Of a DNA stretch of 63,426 nucleotides, positions 1-7,402 are shown one piece after another. Position 1 is the first letter of the stretch, and every line of letters starts with the position of its first letter. The position numbers and the translations under genes are program-made. The notes below the pieces were generated by a model. That model saw only the letters and a list, made by a program, of their open reading frames with translations. It ran no database searches and was not told the origin of the DNA. The DNA is from JANNXY01 sp031409775 (lineage in GTDB: Bacteria; Patescibacteriota; Minisyncoccia; Phycocordibacterales; CAIZIN01), in contig JANNXY010000034.1 in assembly GCA_031409775.1 (NCBI GenBank), positions 1-63,426 on the forward strand, written 5' to 3'.

Positions 1-1
1 A

Positions 2-97
2 GACTATGTGATAGTGGGTATTGTATGCGCAGTGATTGCTTTTCTTGACCATGCATCTAGTATATCTGAAAACCAAGGGTTTTCAGACTTTCCTTAG
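2..97 (+). CDS. Possible 3' end of a gene entering from the left
   Basis: An open frame runs from the window edge to a TAG at 95-97 and encodes about 31 residues with a hydrophobic stretch (VIVGIVCAVIAFL). This could be the tail of a membrane protein. A perfect 10-bp hairpin (65-74 with 78-87, 3-nt loop) lies inside the last codons, so the region may be mainly a transcript end instead. No family is recognisable from so short a piece. Confidence 0.3.
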   Translation, partial: DYVIVGIVCAVIAFLDHASSISENQGFSDFP

Positions 98-103
98 CAG
101 AAA

Positions 104-125
104 CCCCGCCCTAGAAGGGACGGGG
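104..125 (+). terminator. GC-rich hairpin, terminator-like
   Basis: CCCCGCCC (104-111) pairs with GGG-A-CGGGG (117-125) around a 5-nt loop. No T-tract follows, so this is a hairpin of terminator type rather than a clear intrinsic terminator. It separates the edge frame from the gene at 227. Confidence 0.35.
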
Positions 126-226
126 AATGGGGGAGATTCAAGGCAATATCTATTACTTTCATCACATATTATGTGAAAAATATACACAAGTCAATAGGGG
201 TGTGGTTTAATCTTTGTGGATAACTA

Positions 227-715
227 ATGCAAATAAACCCAACAAATACTGATTTAGCAACTCTGATAGTATCCTTGACAAAAGAATGTGAGACAGCGTT
301 CACCAAAGAAGCAGCAAGACTTGGCTTATTGAAAGCGGATGAACACATCGGAGTAAAAATAAATAAAGTGACATCCAAAAGATATCAAAGGGAGCTAGTC
401 TTTCCAGTAGCTCTAACCGAGGAGGATAGGAAACTAATCTTTTCATTTTATCGTTACTCAAAAGAAGAGAAAAGGTTTCTACGGGCTGTACTGTGGGAGA
501 GCTCTACTTATGACGTTTCAAATCGGCACTTTCAAAGCCGGGTTAATTTCTTAAATGACCTTCTGCGAAAAAAGGAATTTCCACTTAGACTTTATTGGTC
601 TAATAACAACGCTCATGTTTCCGGAAGGCTTTTTAAAGGAAGGTGGGAGATGGGAACAATAGTAAAAAGCAAAAACAGTTTAGCTCATGTAGCCATAATA
701 CATTTCGCACCGTAA
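227..715 (+). CDS. Hypothetical protein, 162 aa
   Basis: ATG-initiated frame of 162 codons on an otherwise empty strand. The product is soluble and basic, with no signal peptide or membrane segment, a charged middle and an aromatic C-terminal third (LRLYWSNNNAHVSGRLFKGRWEMG). I do not recognise a family. The next gene starts 31 nt downstream on the same strand, so the two may form one unit ending at the hairpin at 1309. A TGTGGATAA sequence (inverse of a perfect DnaA box) lies at 215-223, just before the start, and could couple expression to DnaA; that is inference. Confidence 0.6.
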   Translation: MQINPTNTDLATLIVSLTKECETAFTKEAARLGLLKADEHIGVKINKVTSKRYQRELVFPVALTEEDRKLIFSFYRYSKEEKRFLRAVLWESSTYDVSNRHFQSRVNFLNDLLRKKEFPLRLYWSNNNAHVSGRLFKGRWEMGTIVKSKNSLAHVAIIHFAP

Positions 716-746
716 CCAAACACATAAACACAAACCTCGAAATAAA

Positions 747-1208
747 ATGAAAAAGCAAAAAAATCCCTTCAATAAAGCACTCCACCTCAATCCATATTCA
801 CTATCTACCATAGAAACACGTGACATATCTCCCAGAAAAAATAGGTGTGCAGACATACCTCCATTGAACAAATTAATCCGGGATCGGATGGAGGGATTGA
901 ATATTCCTCACCAGGTGATCCGTAAAGCTTTACATGTCTCGCGTTCATATGCTTATCGAATTAAACAAGGAATCTTCCCTACTTTCTATAAGCAAAAACT
1001 AGCTCTTTCAGAAATCATCGGTATTCCTCTAAAAACCTTAGTTCTCATGGAGCATGGTTTTGAAGTTGATATTCCTAAAAATAATTTGCCCGAGCTAAAG
1101 GAAAAACTTAAGGGGGATCTAAAAACACTTGCAGAGAGGCACAGTCTTCCCGGAGGCGTCATTGCAAGTCTTTTGAAGAAACAAGTTGATTCCAGGCGTG
1201 GATACTAA
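747..1208 (+). CDS. Putative helix-turn-helix DNA-binding protein
   Basis: 153 aa. Residues about 51-75 (LNIPHQVIRKALHVSRSYAY...RIKQG) have the spacing of a helix-turn-helix: a first helix, a turn before 'VSRSYAY', and a recognition helix ending in RIKQG. The following segment (LALSEIIGIPLKTLVLMEHGFEVDI) resembles the part of XRE-type proteins after the HTH. The first 40 residues and the lysine-rich tail match nothing I know. It follows the unknown gene at 227-715, and the unit ends at the intrinsic terminator at 1309-1337. A regulatory role is inferred from the fold only. Confidence 0.6.
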   Translation: MKKQKNPFNKALHLNPYSLSTIETRDISPRKNRCADIPPLNKLIRDRMEGLNIPHQVIRKALHVSRSYAYRIKQGIFPTFYKQKLALSEIIGIPLKTLVLMEHGFEVDIPKNNLPELKEKLKGDLKTLAERHSLPGGVIASLLKKQVDSRRGY

Positions 1209-1308
1209 AGAAGTTGAAGAAAACTTAGGTCTCACAAAAAGTCAGTTTGCCATAGCACTCGTGGTGCAGTGGACAACGATTGATCTTGATTTCACGTTAG
1301 AAACACAG

Positions 1309-1337
1309 CCGCACCAAAAATAAAAGTGCGGTTTTTT
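1309..1337 (+). terminator. Intrinsic terminator after the HTH gene
   Basis: CCGCAC (1309-1314) pairs with GTGCGG (1326-1331) and is followed directly by TTTTTT. It lies about 100 nt past the stop of the HTH gene. Confidence 0.75.
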
Positions 1338-1360
1338 ATATTTTTGGGGTATTTAAATAA

Positions 1361-1690
1361 TTATTCTACTTCAAAAATCTGTCTTATTTCCTTCGAAACC
1401 ATCTTTAACCTTGCTTTCTCTAAATTACCTATTTTCCCTATTAAAATTTTCTGATCCAGGGTTGCGATCTTGCTATATAGAATTATTGAATCCTCCTTCA
1501 GACCATCTAACTGATCCTTATCCACACCAATGCCCTCTTTTGATTTATTTTTACTTGTAATGAAAACAACCACAACGTCATCTAGATTTTTATGCATAAC
1601 CAAAACCGGTCGGACTTTGGCAGAACTGAGATCTGTAAATGGGAAAGGTGCCAGCGCGATATCTCCTTGTTTTATAGAAACTTTAGGCAT
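1361..1690 (-). CDS. PemK/MazF-family toxin
   Basis: 109 aa, a usual size for MazF/PemK endoribonucleases, which cut RNA and arrest growth when unopposed. The N-terminus has the family signature: KQGDIALAPFPFTD then KVRPVLVM (about residues 7-32), the Gly-Asp and Arg-Pro-Val strand pair seen in MazF. The C-terminal part (SIILYSKIATLDQKILIGKIG) fits the segment where the family has a Ser/Thr-containing catalytic strand. The start overlaps the end of the antitoxin gene (1683-1934) by 8 nt, the usual antitoxin-first arrangement. The substrate sequence cannot be read from the protein. Confidence 0.85.
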   Translation of the reverse strand: MPKVSIKQGDIALAPFPFTDLSSAKVRPVLVMHKNLDDVVVVFITSKNKSKEGIGVDKDQLDGLKEDSIILYSKIATLDQKILIGKIGNLEKARLKMVSKEIRQIFEVE

Positions 1691-1934
1691 ATTTCGCTTT
1701 TATATCAGCCCTACTATAGGTATCCGGCTCGTCAGCGAGAAAATCGAAAGCTTGTCCATATGCATTGAGGTTGGTCACATCACTAAATGCTATAGAGTAT
1801 TCCCTGGGGAATTTAATGAGCACGGCCTCGATATTCTTTTGTCTTTTGATAGCAATGCTCTCCCCTGTCTCCCTGACTTCGTCGAGGAGGTCGCTAATGT
1901 ATTTGCGAGTATTACTTGAGGATATAGTTTTCAT
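1683..1934 (-). CDS. Phd/YefM-type antitoxin
   Basis: 83 aa from the ATG at 1934. The N-terminal MKTISSSNTRKYISDLLDEV and the following 'GESIAIKRQKNIEAVLIKF' match the Phd/YefM fold: a short helix-rich DNA-binding half with the 'E/D-V....-G....-I-..-...-AV-I' strand pattern. The C-terminus should wrap the toxin. The longest frame begins at a TTG at 1940, but the ATG at 1934 lies exactly 6 nt from TAAAAT (1941-1946), the spacing seen before many starts here, so I chose it. It is translationally coupled to the PemK-like toxin downstream and probably represses the pair. Confidence 0.8.
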   Translation of the reverse strand: MKTISSSNTRKYISDLLDEVRETGESIAIKRQKNIEAVLIKFPREYSIAFSDVTNLNAYGQAFDFLADEPDTYSRADIKAKYA

Positions 1935-1940
1935 CACCAA

Positions 1941-1946
1941 ATTTTA
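1941..1946 (-). promoter_or_regulatory. -10 box of the Phd/PemK pair
   Basis: TAAAAT read on the minus strand, 6 nt upstream of the chosen ATG. This implies a leaderless mRNA. Confidence 0.5.
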
Positions 1947-2005
1947 GCAGTTTTGTACAAATTGTGCAAATTATATAAAAACGCGTTTAAGAGACGCGAA
2001 AACTC

Positions 2006-2530
2006 CTATTCAGTGTCAACATACTCAGGAATCTTCATTTCAGAAACCTGTTTCAGCAAACTGCTCAGGTTTTTAAATTGCAGGGTCAATTCTGCGGGAT
2101 TTCTCCTCATAAACTTCTTAATATCTTCGATCAAACAGTTACAGAAAAAGAAGTAAGCCCTTCCGAATTGATCACCCGCGAAAAAGCGAGGATAATCCAC
2201 GATGCATCTGTTACGTGGATGATTAGTGAGGTGTATGCAGAGCGTTTCACCACTTGAAAGTGTGATAGTCTCCACGTTGTTCTGCTTTTGCTTGAGAACA
2301 TATTTCTTCGCCCCAATGGTTCGATAAGCCACCATACACAGAGCGGTAATAAAAATTTCTTTGTTGCTGAGCAATGTCGCTGAAGCCTCTGTGTATTCAA
2401 GGCCAATTTTATTTACAGTACCAAACACCTCCACGGAAGTTACCTGCTGACTTTCTACTTCCATTAGATGCTTTTTTGCTGAAGCAAGGTCCATTGACGC
2501 TGACCTTATGAGTATTAGAGTATCTTCCAT
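2006..2530 (-). CDS. Hypothetical protein, 174 aa
   Basis: The longest frame starts at 2605, but the ATG at 2530 (MEDTLILIRSASMDLA) is preceded by a good ribosome-binding site, AAAGGAT, 3 nt away, so that start is preferred. The protein has an N-terminal helical region rich in Ala/Ser/Lys. Its middle (ETLCIHLTNHPRNRCIVDYPRF) has a possible His/Asn/Arg site, and its end is amphipathic (FKNLSSLLKQVSEMKIPEYVDTE). No family is recognised. It stands alone between two toxin-antitoxin pairs transcribed in the same direction and could be a passenger of that region. Confidence 0.55.
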   Translation of the reverse strand: MEDTLILIRSASMDLASAKKHLMEVESQQVTSVEVFGTVNKIGLEYTEASATLLSNKEIFITALCMVAYRTIGAKKYVLKQKQNNVETITLSSGETLCIHLTNHPRNRCIVDYPRFFAGDQFGRAYFFFCNCLIEDIKKFMRRNPAELTLQFKNLSSLLKQVSEMKIPEYVDTE

Positions 2531-2636
2531 ATTATCCTTTCGCGAATAGTTGTTGATGTTAAGGGGAAGCACATTGCTTCCTGACAATTTAATATAAGCT
2601 AACACTATTATGACAATCTGTCAAATATCGCCTCCT

Positions 2637-2897
2637 CTATTTATACAAATTATTATGATTATCTATATCGAGAAAATGAACCAAGTCATCTGTGATAGAC
2701 TCAAAAACAGCCCTATAATCCCCTGTTACATTAAAGCTTTTACAACCTTCATATTTACCTTTGAGCTTATGGATATTGAGTATAGGGTCGTTCGATTCGA
2801 AAAGAAAAATCTTTAATCTATCTCTAAATGCTTGGCTAATTTTCTGATTGCCTCTCACGAGCTTTTTCTGAAATAATTTCGAGAATTTGACTTTCAT
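2637..2897 (-). CDS. YafQ/RelE-type mRNA interferase toxin
   Basis: 86 aa, normal for RelE/YafQ toxins, which cleave mRNA in the ribosome. Features seen: N-terminal strand MKVKFSKLFQKKL; the helix-ending 'NIHKLKGKYEGCKSFNVTGDYRAVF', which matches the YafQ 'HxLxGxxxGxxxxxIxGDYRxxF' pattern with conserved His, Leu, Gly, Asp-Tyr-Arg; and a terminal DIDNHNNLYK in place of the usual 'GTHSDLF'. The partner antitoxin gene ends 9 nt upstream (2907-3176). The last His of typical YafQ proteins is shifted but a His is present. Confidence 0.85.
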   Translation of the reverse strand: MKVKFSKLFQKKLVRGNQKISQAFRDRLKIFLFESNDPILNIHKLKGKYEGCKSFNVTGDYRAVFESITDDLVHFLDIDNHNNLYK

Positions 2898-2906
2898 AGT
2901 AAAAGC

Positions 2907-3176
2907 TTACTTCATTAACCATTCCATAGCTTTATCCGCATCAGTAAAGATAGGTGAACACTCTCCATCTTCAAACTCTTTGCGAGAAATAGCTATTGCT
3001 TTCTCAAGTTTAGCTGACATCTGCCTCGGAGCTTCTAGGACCAGTTCCCTATCGTTTATGAATTTCTTTAATAAACTGTTTACTACAATACTCATAGGCA
3101 CTCCCATTTCCTTGGCTACCTGGGTTGCATCACGTTTAATCTTTGCATCGGTTTTGACATTTAAAACTGTTTTCAT
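2907..3176 (-). CDS. DinJ/RelB-family antitoxin
   Basis: 89 aa. The N-terminus (MKTVLNVKTDAKIKRDATQV) followed by 'MGVPMSIVVNSLLKKFI' is the ribbon-helix-helix of DinJ/RelB antitoxins; the C-terminal 'FTDADKAMEWLMK' resembles the toxin-binding helix. The longest frame starts at 3182 with a non-ATG codon. The ATG at 3176 is exactly 6 nt from TATACT (3183-3188, minus strand) and is the better start. It precedes the YafQ-like toxin and should repress the operon as a dimer. High confidence as a type II pair. Confidence 0.85.
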   Translation of the reverse strand: MKTVLNVKTDAKIKRDATQVAKEMGVPMSIVVNSLLKKFINDRELVLEAPRQMSAKLEKAIAISRKEFEDGECSPIFTDADKAMEWLMK

Positions 3177-3182
3177 AACCAA

Positions 3183-3188
3183 AGTATA
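3183..3188 (-). promoter_or_regulatory. -10 box of the DinJ/YafQ-like pair
   Basis: TATACT on the minus strand, 6 nt before the ATG at 3176. Confidence 0.55.
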
Positions 3189-3211
3189 TACAGTGGTTAA
3201 ATGTTGTCAAT

Positions 3212-3601
3212 CTACAAAATCACATTCTCCATCCACTCTATTTTCTTGAGTTCGCTCTCCCCTGCTTGGTTTGTAGTGAGATACACGCAAGCCAGATCGA
3301 TCTGCCAGTCGGTGTCGTGGTATTGTCGGGTATTTTCCCCCAGGAATGTCTGGATAGTACGCTGGAGCTTGCGGATCTTGTCATAAGTCATATTCTCCTC
3401 AGCTCGAAATCTAGGATTCTCGACATATGTCACTGTTTTGACTTCTATGAAGTGAAGGTTGGTATTCCTATAAGCCACGATGTCGATCTCGCCCCATTTC
3501 TTGAGATAGTTTCTGGTGATAATTTCGTATCCCCTAGCCGTCAAGTCCTTGACCACGAAGTCCTCCCCAATATTCCCGAATTGTCTCTTTGATGAATACA
3601 T
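3212..3601 (-). CDS. yraN: YraN/UPF0102-family nuclease-fold protein
   Basis: 129 aa, close to the family norm of about 120. The restriction-endonuclease-like core is clear: GNIGEDFVVKDLTARGYEIITRN (family 'G..GE..A...L...G..I..RN'), then GEIDIVA (37-43) and FIEVKTV (51-57), giving the D...E-x-K site. The cellular role of YraN proteins is unsettled; a link to DNA processing is usually proposed. It starts 9 nt from a TATAAT on the minus strand. It lies next to a parS-like site and two tRNAs. Confidence 0.85.
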   Translation of the reverse strand: MYSSKRQFGNIGEDFVVKDLTARGYEIITRNYLKKWGEIDIVAYRNTNLHFIEVKTVTYVENPRFRAEENMTYDKIRKLQRTIQTFLGENTRQYHDTDWQIDLACVYLTTNQAGESELKKIEWMENVIL

Positions 3602-3638
3602 GATTGTTATATTATAAGGTTTATTTCAAATTTGGATA

Positions 3639-3654
3639 TGTTTCACGTGAAAAG
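3639..3654. promoter_or_regulatory. parS: parS-like centromere site
   Basis: TGTTTCACGTGAAAAG matches the conserved 16-bp ParB-binding consensus TGTTNCACGTGAAACA at all but the last two positions, and its core TTTCACGTGAAA is a perfect palindrome. It is intergenic. It lies about 50 kb from the dnaA-dnaN origin, within the range expected for chromosomal parS sites. parA/parB are not in the window. Confidence 0.65.
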
Positions 3655-3837
3655 TAGTGGACATAACCTTGTAAAACCCAGGCTTATATTGTGTTAGCTG
3701 ACTTTTCCAAATAAGCCTTTAAATATAGGTTTCTAGACATATTAAGCAATTTATAGGGACAAATGGACAGGTTGACACTGTCTTTTAATACACACTATCC
3801 CCAGAGTTATCCACAACTTTGACAGCCTGTCTATCTG

Positions 3838-3908
3838 TGCGGCTAGGGAGAATCGAACTCCCGTCTAATCCTTGGCAAGGACTCGTTCTACCACTAAACT
3901 ATAGCCGC
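3838..3908 (-). tRNA. tRNA-Gly (anticodon GCC)
   Basis: Read on the minus strand, the acceptor GCGGCTA pairs with TAGCCGC. The anticodon loop is TTGCCAA (GCC), and the T arm is GGGAG-TTCGATT-CTCCC. Length is 71 nt with discriminator A; CCA is not encoded. Confidence 0.95.
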
Positions 3909-3947
3909 AATGCAAAAATTTTATCATATATGCTAATATGACGCTAG

Positions 3948-4019
3948 GCTCCTGTGGTGAAATGGATATCACAACGGTCTTCGGAACCGTTATTGAGGGT
4001 TCGAATCCTTCCGGGAGCA
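3948..4019 (+). tRNA. tRNA-Arg (anticodon TCG)
   Basis: The acceptor GCTCCTG pairs with CGGGAGC (one G-U). The anticodon stem is ACGGT/ACCGT with loop CTTCGGA, reading CGA and probably other CGN codons. The T arm is GAGGG-TTCGAAT-CCTTC, with discriminator A at 4019 and no encoded CCA. The dependence on CCA addition matches the cca gene that follows. Confidence 0.93.
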
Positions 4020-4062
4020 CAAAAGTTCAGCAGAATTCTATGAGTGACCACAAAAAACTATT

Positions 4063-5520
4063 ATGAATAATAAAATCCCCCCAGAAGTCAGAGCTGTGGC
4101 AGAGACGCTAGAGAAAGCTGGCTATGAAGCATACCTAGTGGGTGGCTGCGTACGCGACCTAATCATAGGTAGGGAACCCAAGGATTGGGACCTAACTACA
4201 AATGCGAGCCCAGAGCAGATCCAGGCTCTTTTTCCACATACTTACTACGAGAATATGTACGGTACCGTAGGCGTTGTAAATGATGAAGCTACAGATGAAA
4301 GGTTGAAGAATATAGAAGTCACTCCATATAGGCTAGAATCGGGCTATAGTGACCATAGGAGGCCGGATAAGGTAGAGTTCGGCCAAAGTCTCGAAGATGA
4401 CCTAAAGAGACGTGATTTCACCATTAATGCCCTCGCTATGGACTCTAAAGGACAGATTATAGACTTATATAACGGACAAGCTGATGTAAATACCAAAGTC
4501 ATACGGACAGTGGGGCAAGCAGGGGAGAGATTTTCTGAGGATGCTCTACGTATGCTCCGGGCGGTGAGGTTCGCCTCGGAATTGGGGTTTAGCACATCAT
4601 CAGAGACCATGCAGGGGATAATGTTACATGTGAAACTACTCGGAGATATCTCATCAGAGAGGATTAGGGATGAATTCGAAAGGATAATAATGTCCAGAGA
4701 GCCCATGGTGGGGATGGTGATGTGTGAGAAGTTGGGGATATTGCCTTATATTAGCCCTGTCTTGATCAAGACTATCGGGGTTGAGCAGAACAAACAGGCC
4801 CACAAATACGGCGTCTGGGAGCATCTGCTACGATCCCTCCAACACGCTGCCGACAGGGGCTGGGGACTGGATATCCGTCTTGCTGCATTGTTCCATGACA
4901 TATCCAAGCCTGAAACCAAGCACCAGGTGGGGAATCAGACGACATTCTATGGCCACGAAGTAGTAGGGGCCCGTGTTACACGGGAAACATTGACTAACCT
5001 AAGGTTTCCCGTGAAACTGATAGAAAAGGTAACCAAACTAGTTCGCTGGCACATGTTCTTCTCTGATACCGAGCAAGTCACACTCTCTGCAGTACGCAGG
5101 ATGATAGCCAATGTGGGACGTGAAAACATATGGGATCTCATGAATGTAAGGTCCTGCGACAGGATAGGCACTGGCAGACCCAAAGAAAGCCCTTATAGAC
5201 TGAGAAAATATCATGCCATGATAGAGGAAGCCATGCATGACCCGATCTCGGTAGGTATGCTAAAGATTGATGGCAAGGGGATTATGGATGTTACACATGA
5301 AACTCCAGGGCCAAAGATAGGCTTCGCTCTCCATGCATTGCTAGAAGAGGTGATAGAGGACCCAAATAAAAATACAAAGGAATACCTAGAATCCAGGGCA
5401 GGAGAGCTAATGAAACTTGATGTAGGAGAATTACAGAAACTAGGGGAGAAGGGTAAAAGTGTAAAGGACAGAGAAGAAGAGAAGTTGCTCGAAAAGATAA
5501 AGAAGAGCCACGGGGTTTAA
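4063..5520 (+). CDS. cca: CCA tRNA nucleotidyltransferase with HD domain
   Basis: 485 aa. It adds or repairs the 3' CCA of tRNAs from CTP and ATP. The class II nucleotidyltransferase head is clear: VGGCVRD (26-32) with DWDLTT (41-46) carrying the metal-binding D-x-D, RRDFTINALAMD (116-127), and the ERxxxE-like LRMLRAVRFA region (about 162-171). A second domain has the HD phosphohydrolase signature LFHDISKP (HD at 278-279) and downstream His residues. The charged C-terminal 60 residues are typical low-complexity tail. It follows two tRNA genes, neither encoding CCA, which fits its role. Confidence 0.93.
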   Translation: MNNKIPPEVRAVAETLEKAGYEAYLVGGCVRDLIIGREPKDWDLTTNASPEQIQALFPHTYYENMYGTVGVVNDEATDERLKNIEVTPYRLESGYSDHRRPDKVEFGQSLEDDLKRRDFTINALAMDSKGQIIDLYNGQADVNTKVIRTVGQAGERFSEDALRMLRAVRFASELGFSTSSETMQGIMLHVKLLGDISSERIRDEFERIIMSREPMVGMVMCEKLGILPYISPVLIKTIGVEQNKQAHKYGVWEHLLRSLQHAADRGWGLDIRLAALFHDISKPETKHQVGNQTTFYGHEVVGARVTRETLTNLRFPVKLIEKVTKLVRWHMFFSDTEQVTLSAVRRMIANVGRENIWDLMNVRSCDRIGTGRPKESPYRLRKYHAMIEEAMHDPISVGMLKIDGKGIMDVTHETPGPKIGFALHALLEEVIEDPNKNTKEYLESRAGELMKLDVGELQKLGEKGKSVKDREEEKLLEKIKKSHGV

Positions 5521-5860
5521 CTACAAAACCGCCTTTGCGACAAGCCTATAAAGAACAAAATTTTTATATGCCGCGTTGGCGGTTGAATGAGGTGAGTACG
5601 GTGTGCTTCTCTAGGCTTACTTCAGAAATTTATATAAGTCATGAAGTTCAAATTATTTATGTGTTTGGGAACTAATGCTTACACATTGAATCCGAATGAG
5701 ACCTATGAGACACCGATTCACTCGCGCTTTTTTCCGTCTACTCGACGGACAGACTATTTGAATGTACAACTGGCTCTGGATTGATTATCGCAAATCTATC
5801 GGACATGTAAAGGTCATTTACAAAATGACTGTGGATAACCCGCCTATCGGCGAGGTAAAC
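5521..5860. other. 340-bp intergenic region with inverted repeats
   Basis: No long gene is seen. Two complementary segment pairs cross each other: 5526-5532 with 5578-5584 (AACCGCC/GGCGGTT) and 5543-5549 with 5613-5619 (AAGCCTA/TAGGCTT), which would give a pseudoknot if transcribed. Two local hairpins follow: CCGTC/GACGG at about 5737-5751 and GTCATTT/AAATGAC at 5813-5829. An inverse DnaA box (TGTGGATAA) lies near 5831. A 47-codon frame at 5641 is listed separately. Confidence 0.35.
5641..5784 (+). CDS. Possible small protein, 47 aa
   Basis: ATG-initiated frame with a plausible composition (N-terminal MKFKLFMCLGTNAY, C-terminal RRTDYLNVQLALD) inside the cca-regulator gap. An AT-rich TTATAT lies 5 nt before the start, close to the promoter spacing used elsewhere here. 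No homology is recognised, and it may be chance. Confidence 0.25.
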   Translation: MKFKLFMCLGTNAYTLNPNETYETPIHSRFFPSTRRTDYLNVQLALD

Positions 5861-6541
5861 TTATAATTTCTTGTATAAAACCTGGAAAATATTCCTCTGG
5901 AAATCAGCGATCTTTTTATTCTCGATAATCACCGCAGTCTCTGAGTTGTAGTCGATGAATGCCACTTTATCCCCATAAATTAGCTCTGTAACATTGTGCT
6001 CAAATGCACCGAAATCCGATGGCATTACCTTGAGGAATCTCTCAACTTTTGGGACTTTTTGTTTAGCTGTCTGTTCGTTGGTTATAACTTGGCGTTCAAG
6101 CTTCTTGGCATCTCGCAGATTCCTATATGCCCGGGGCAGATACTTGTCCTTCTTTTCCACACCGTCTGTGTTGGAACTGAATCGATAGAATGTTGATCCA
6201 CGGGGGAGACTGCGGACGATGTCGTCGAAGACCCTTTTGGTACCATCGCGACCTTCGAGGAATCTTACCTTTAGCTTCTTGGTACTTGTGACATAAGCAT
6301 CCTCGAGATCGGGGAGAATGTTAAACAATTCGTATTTCAGATCTTCGAATATCGCCTCGAGTCTGTTCGGTGGCTCGGCAGTAAATACTGCATGTTTTTT
6401 TACTTTGTTCTCTGTTACGAGCTTCTTCTCTACAAGCTGGGGCAGGATCTTAATGTAACAGTTATAACTGAATCTGCTGTGAAATGGAGCTTGGAGAGGA
6501 AGGAAAATTTGCTCGTAGCAAAGCTTATGGAAGAATTGCAC
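5861..6541 (-). pseudogene. TrmB-like transcriptional regulator lacking its N-terminal HTH half
   Basis: From about residue 25 the sequence reads like the CPR TrmB-like family: the HTH recognition-helix end (CYIKILPQLVEKKLV), then VFTAEPPNRLEAIFED, LPDLEDAY, KVRFLEGRDGTKRVFDDIV and the C-terminal effector domain ending DKVAFIDYNSETAVIIENKKIADFQRNIFQVLY. The complete relative at 14512 has about 45 residues (GLTDKEALVYLSLLELG...) before this point. Here they are absent, and the upstream DNA encodes the MazG-like gene on the other strand. No other minus frame supplies the missing half. It is probably a truncated, non-DNA-binding remnant; an unusual start on foreign sequence is possible. Confidence 0.6.
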
Positions 6542-6850
6542 GAATTATTCGACGAGTTTCTGAAGGGTGATCCCAATAAGGCCGCAAGCGAGGCTGGGGA
6601 TGTCCTCGATGTGATCAATGCGATTGAGTATCATGTACAAGAAACAAGGCCTGGTGGAAGAAGTATTTATAGTCCGCAGACAGGTGATTTGATCACTAGA
6701 GCCAGACATTTCATAGATTATGTCAATAGATACTTGAATAATCTGCATTTCAACGAATGGGTCAAGTCATCCAGAAGGGAAAAGAAAAGATCGAAAGACC
6801 TCTTCAAAAAACTGCTCATTGTGAGAAGTGAGCATAGCAATCCTTCCTAA
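6479..6850 (+). CDS. MazG-like all-alpha NTP pyrophosphohydrolase
   Basis: The motif LLVAKLMEELHELFDEF followed by ASEAGDVLDVINAI is the E-E-x-x-E ... E-x-x-D metal-binding arrangement of MazG/HisE-type NTP pyrophosphatases, which hydrolyse (d)NTPs to monophosphate and PPi. The frame is open from 6392, but residues before about position 30 overlap the truncated regulator and look unlike the family. GTG at 6479, 10 nt after TATAAC, or TTG at 6491 are therefore better starts. The C-terminal half (tyrosine-rich, then basic) is unfamiliar. House-cleaning of damaged nucleotides is inferred from the family. Confidence 0.65.
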   Translation: MKWSLERKENLLVAKLMEELHELFDEFLKGDPNKAASEAGDVLDVINAIEYHVQETRPGGRSIYSPQTGDLITRARHFIDYVNRYLNNLHFNEWVKSSRREKKRSKDLFKKLLIVRSEHSNPS

Positions 6851-6882
6851 CCCGACCTCGCATTTTGATCGATGCGGGGATT

Positions 6883-7398
6883 TTATTTGAGCTTCCTATA
6901 AATCACACAATTTTCGCTATGCGCACCTGGGAGCACACCGATACTCATGAGGAACTCATTAACGATCTCGCCACCGGTGAATTTGAAAGTTTGTTTGAAA
7001 AGCTTGGTCCATTCTAGGCGCGACTTGCCGCGATGGGATTCGAGCCACCGCTCAAATGATCCGAATTCCCTTTGTAATCCCAATATCACATTGGCATTGT
7101 GAATCGTCGCTTCTACCTTGAGCCTGTTTCTGATAATCCCCGCATCAGCGAGCAACCTCTGCTTTTCTTCTGCACCATACTTGGCAATCTTTTTTATATT
7201 AAATTTGTCATAGGATTTGCGGAAATTCTTTTCCTTTTTCAGTATCGTATCCCAAGAAAGTCCCGCCTGGTTGATCTCGAGTATTAGCCTGCCAAATAAT
7301 TCATAGTCATCGTGAATAGGGAAGCTATACGCAGTGTCATGGTAAATACGGTGGAGGTTATCCACAGGCAGGTTTTTTACGTAGGTGCAGTAGGACAT
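6883..7398 (-). CDS. tag: DNA-3-methyladenine glycosylase I
   Basis: 171 aa, close to Escherichia coli Tag (187). Tag excises 3-methyladenine from alkylated DNA. Family features: an N-terminal YHDTAYSFPIHDDYELFGRLILEINQAGLSWDTIL block with the substrate-pocket Glu and Trp, then KNFRKSYDKFNIKKIAKYG, IIRNRLKVEATIHNA, and a C-terminal SIGVLPGAHSENCVIY. The usual Cys/His zinc site is partly kept (Cys near each end, His in 'GAHSENC'). It ends a minus-strand group with the Fic gene 4 nt upstream (7403-8272), suggesting co-transcription. Confidence 0.9.
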   Translation of the reverse strand: MSYCTYVKNLPVDNLHRIYHDTAYSFPIHDDYELFGRLILEINQAGLSWDTILKKEKNFRKSYDKFNIKKIAKYGAEEKQRLLADAGIIRNRLKVEATIHNANVILGLQREFGSFERWLESHRGKSRLEWTKLFKQTFKFTGGEIVNEFLMSIGVLPGAHSENCVIYRKLK

Positions 7399-7402
7399 CG
7401 GA

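Noticed and set aside
1252..1318. tRNA-like stretch (GTGGTGC ... GTTAGAAAC ... GCCGCACCA)
   Set aside because: Acceptor arms pair at only five of seven positions, no 5-bp anticodon stem forms and the length is too short. The 3' part is better explained as the terminator at 1309-1337.
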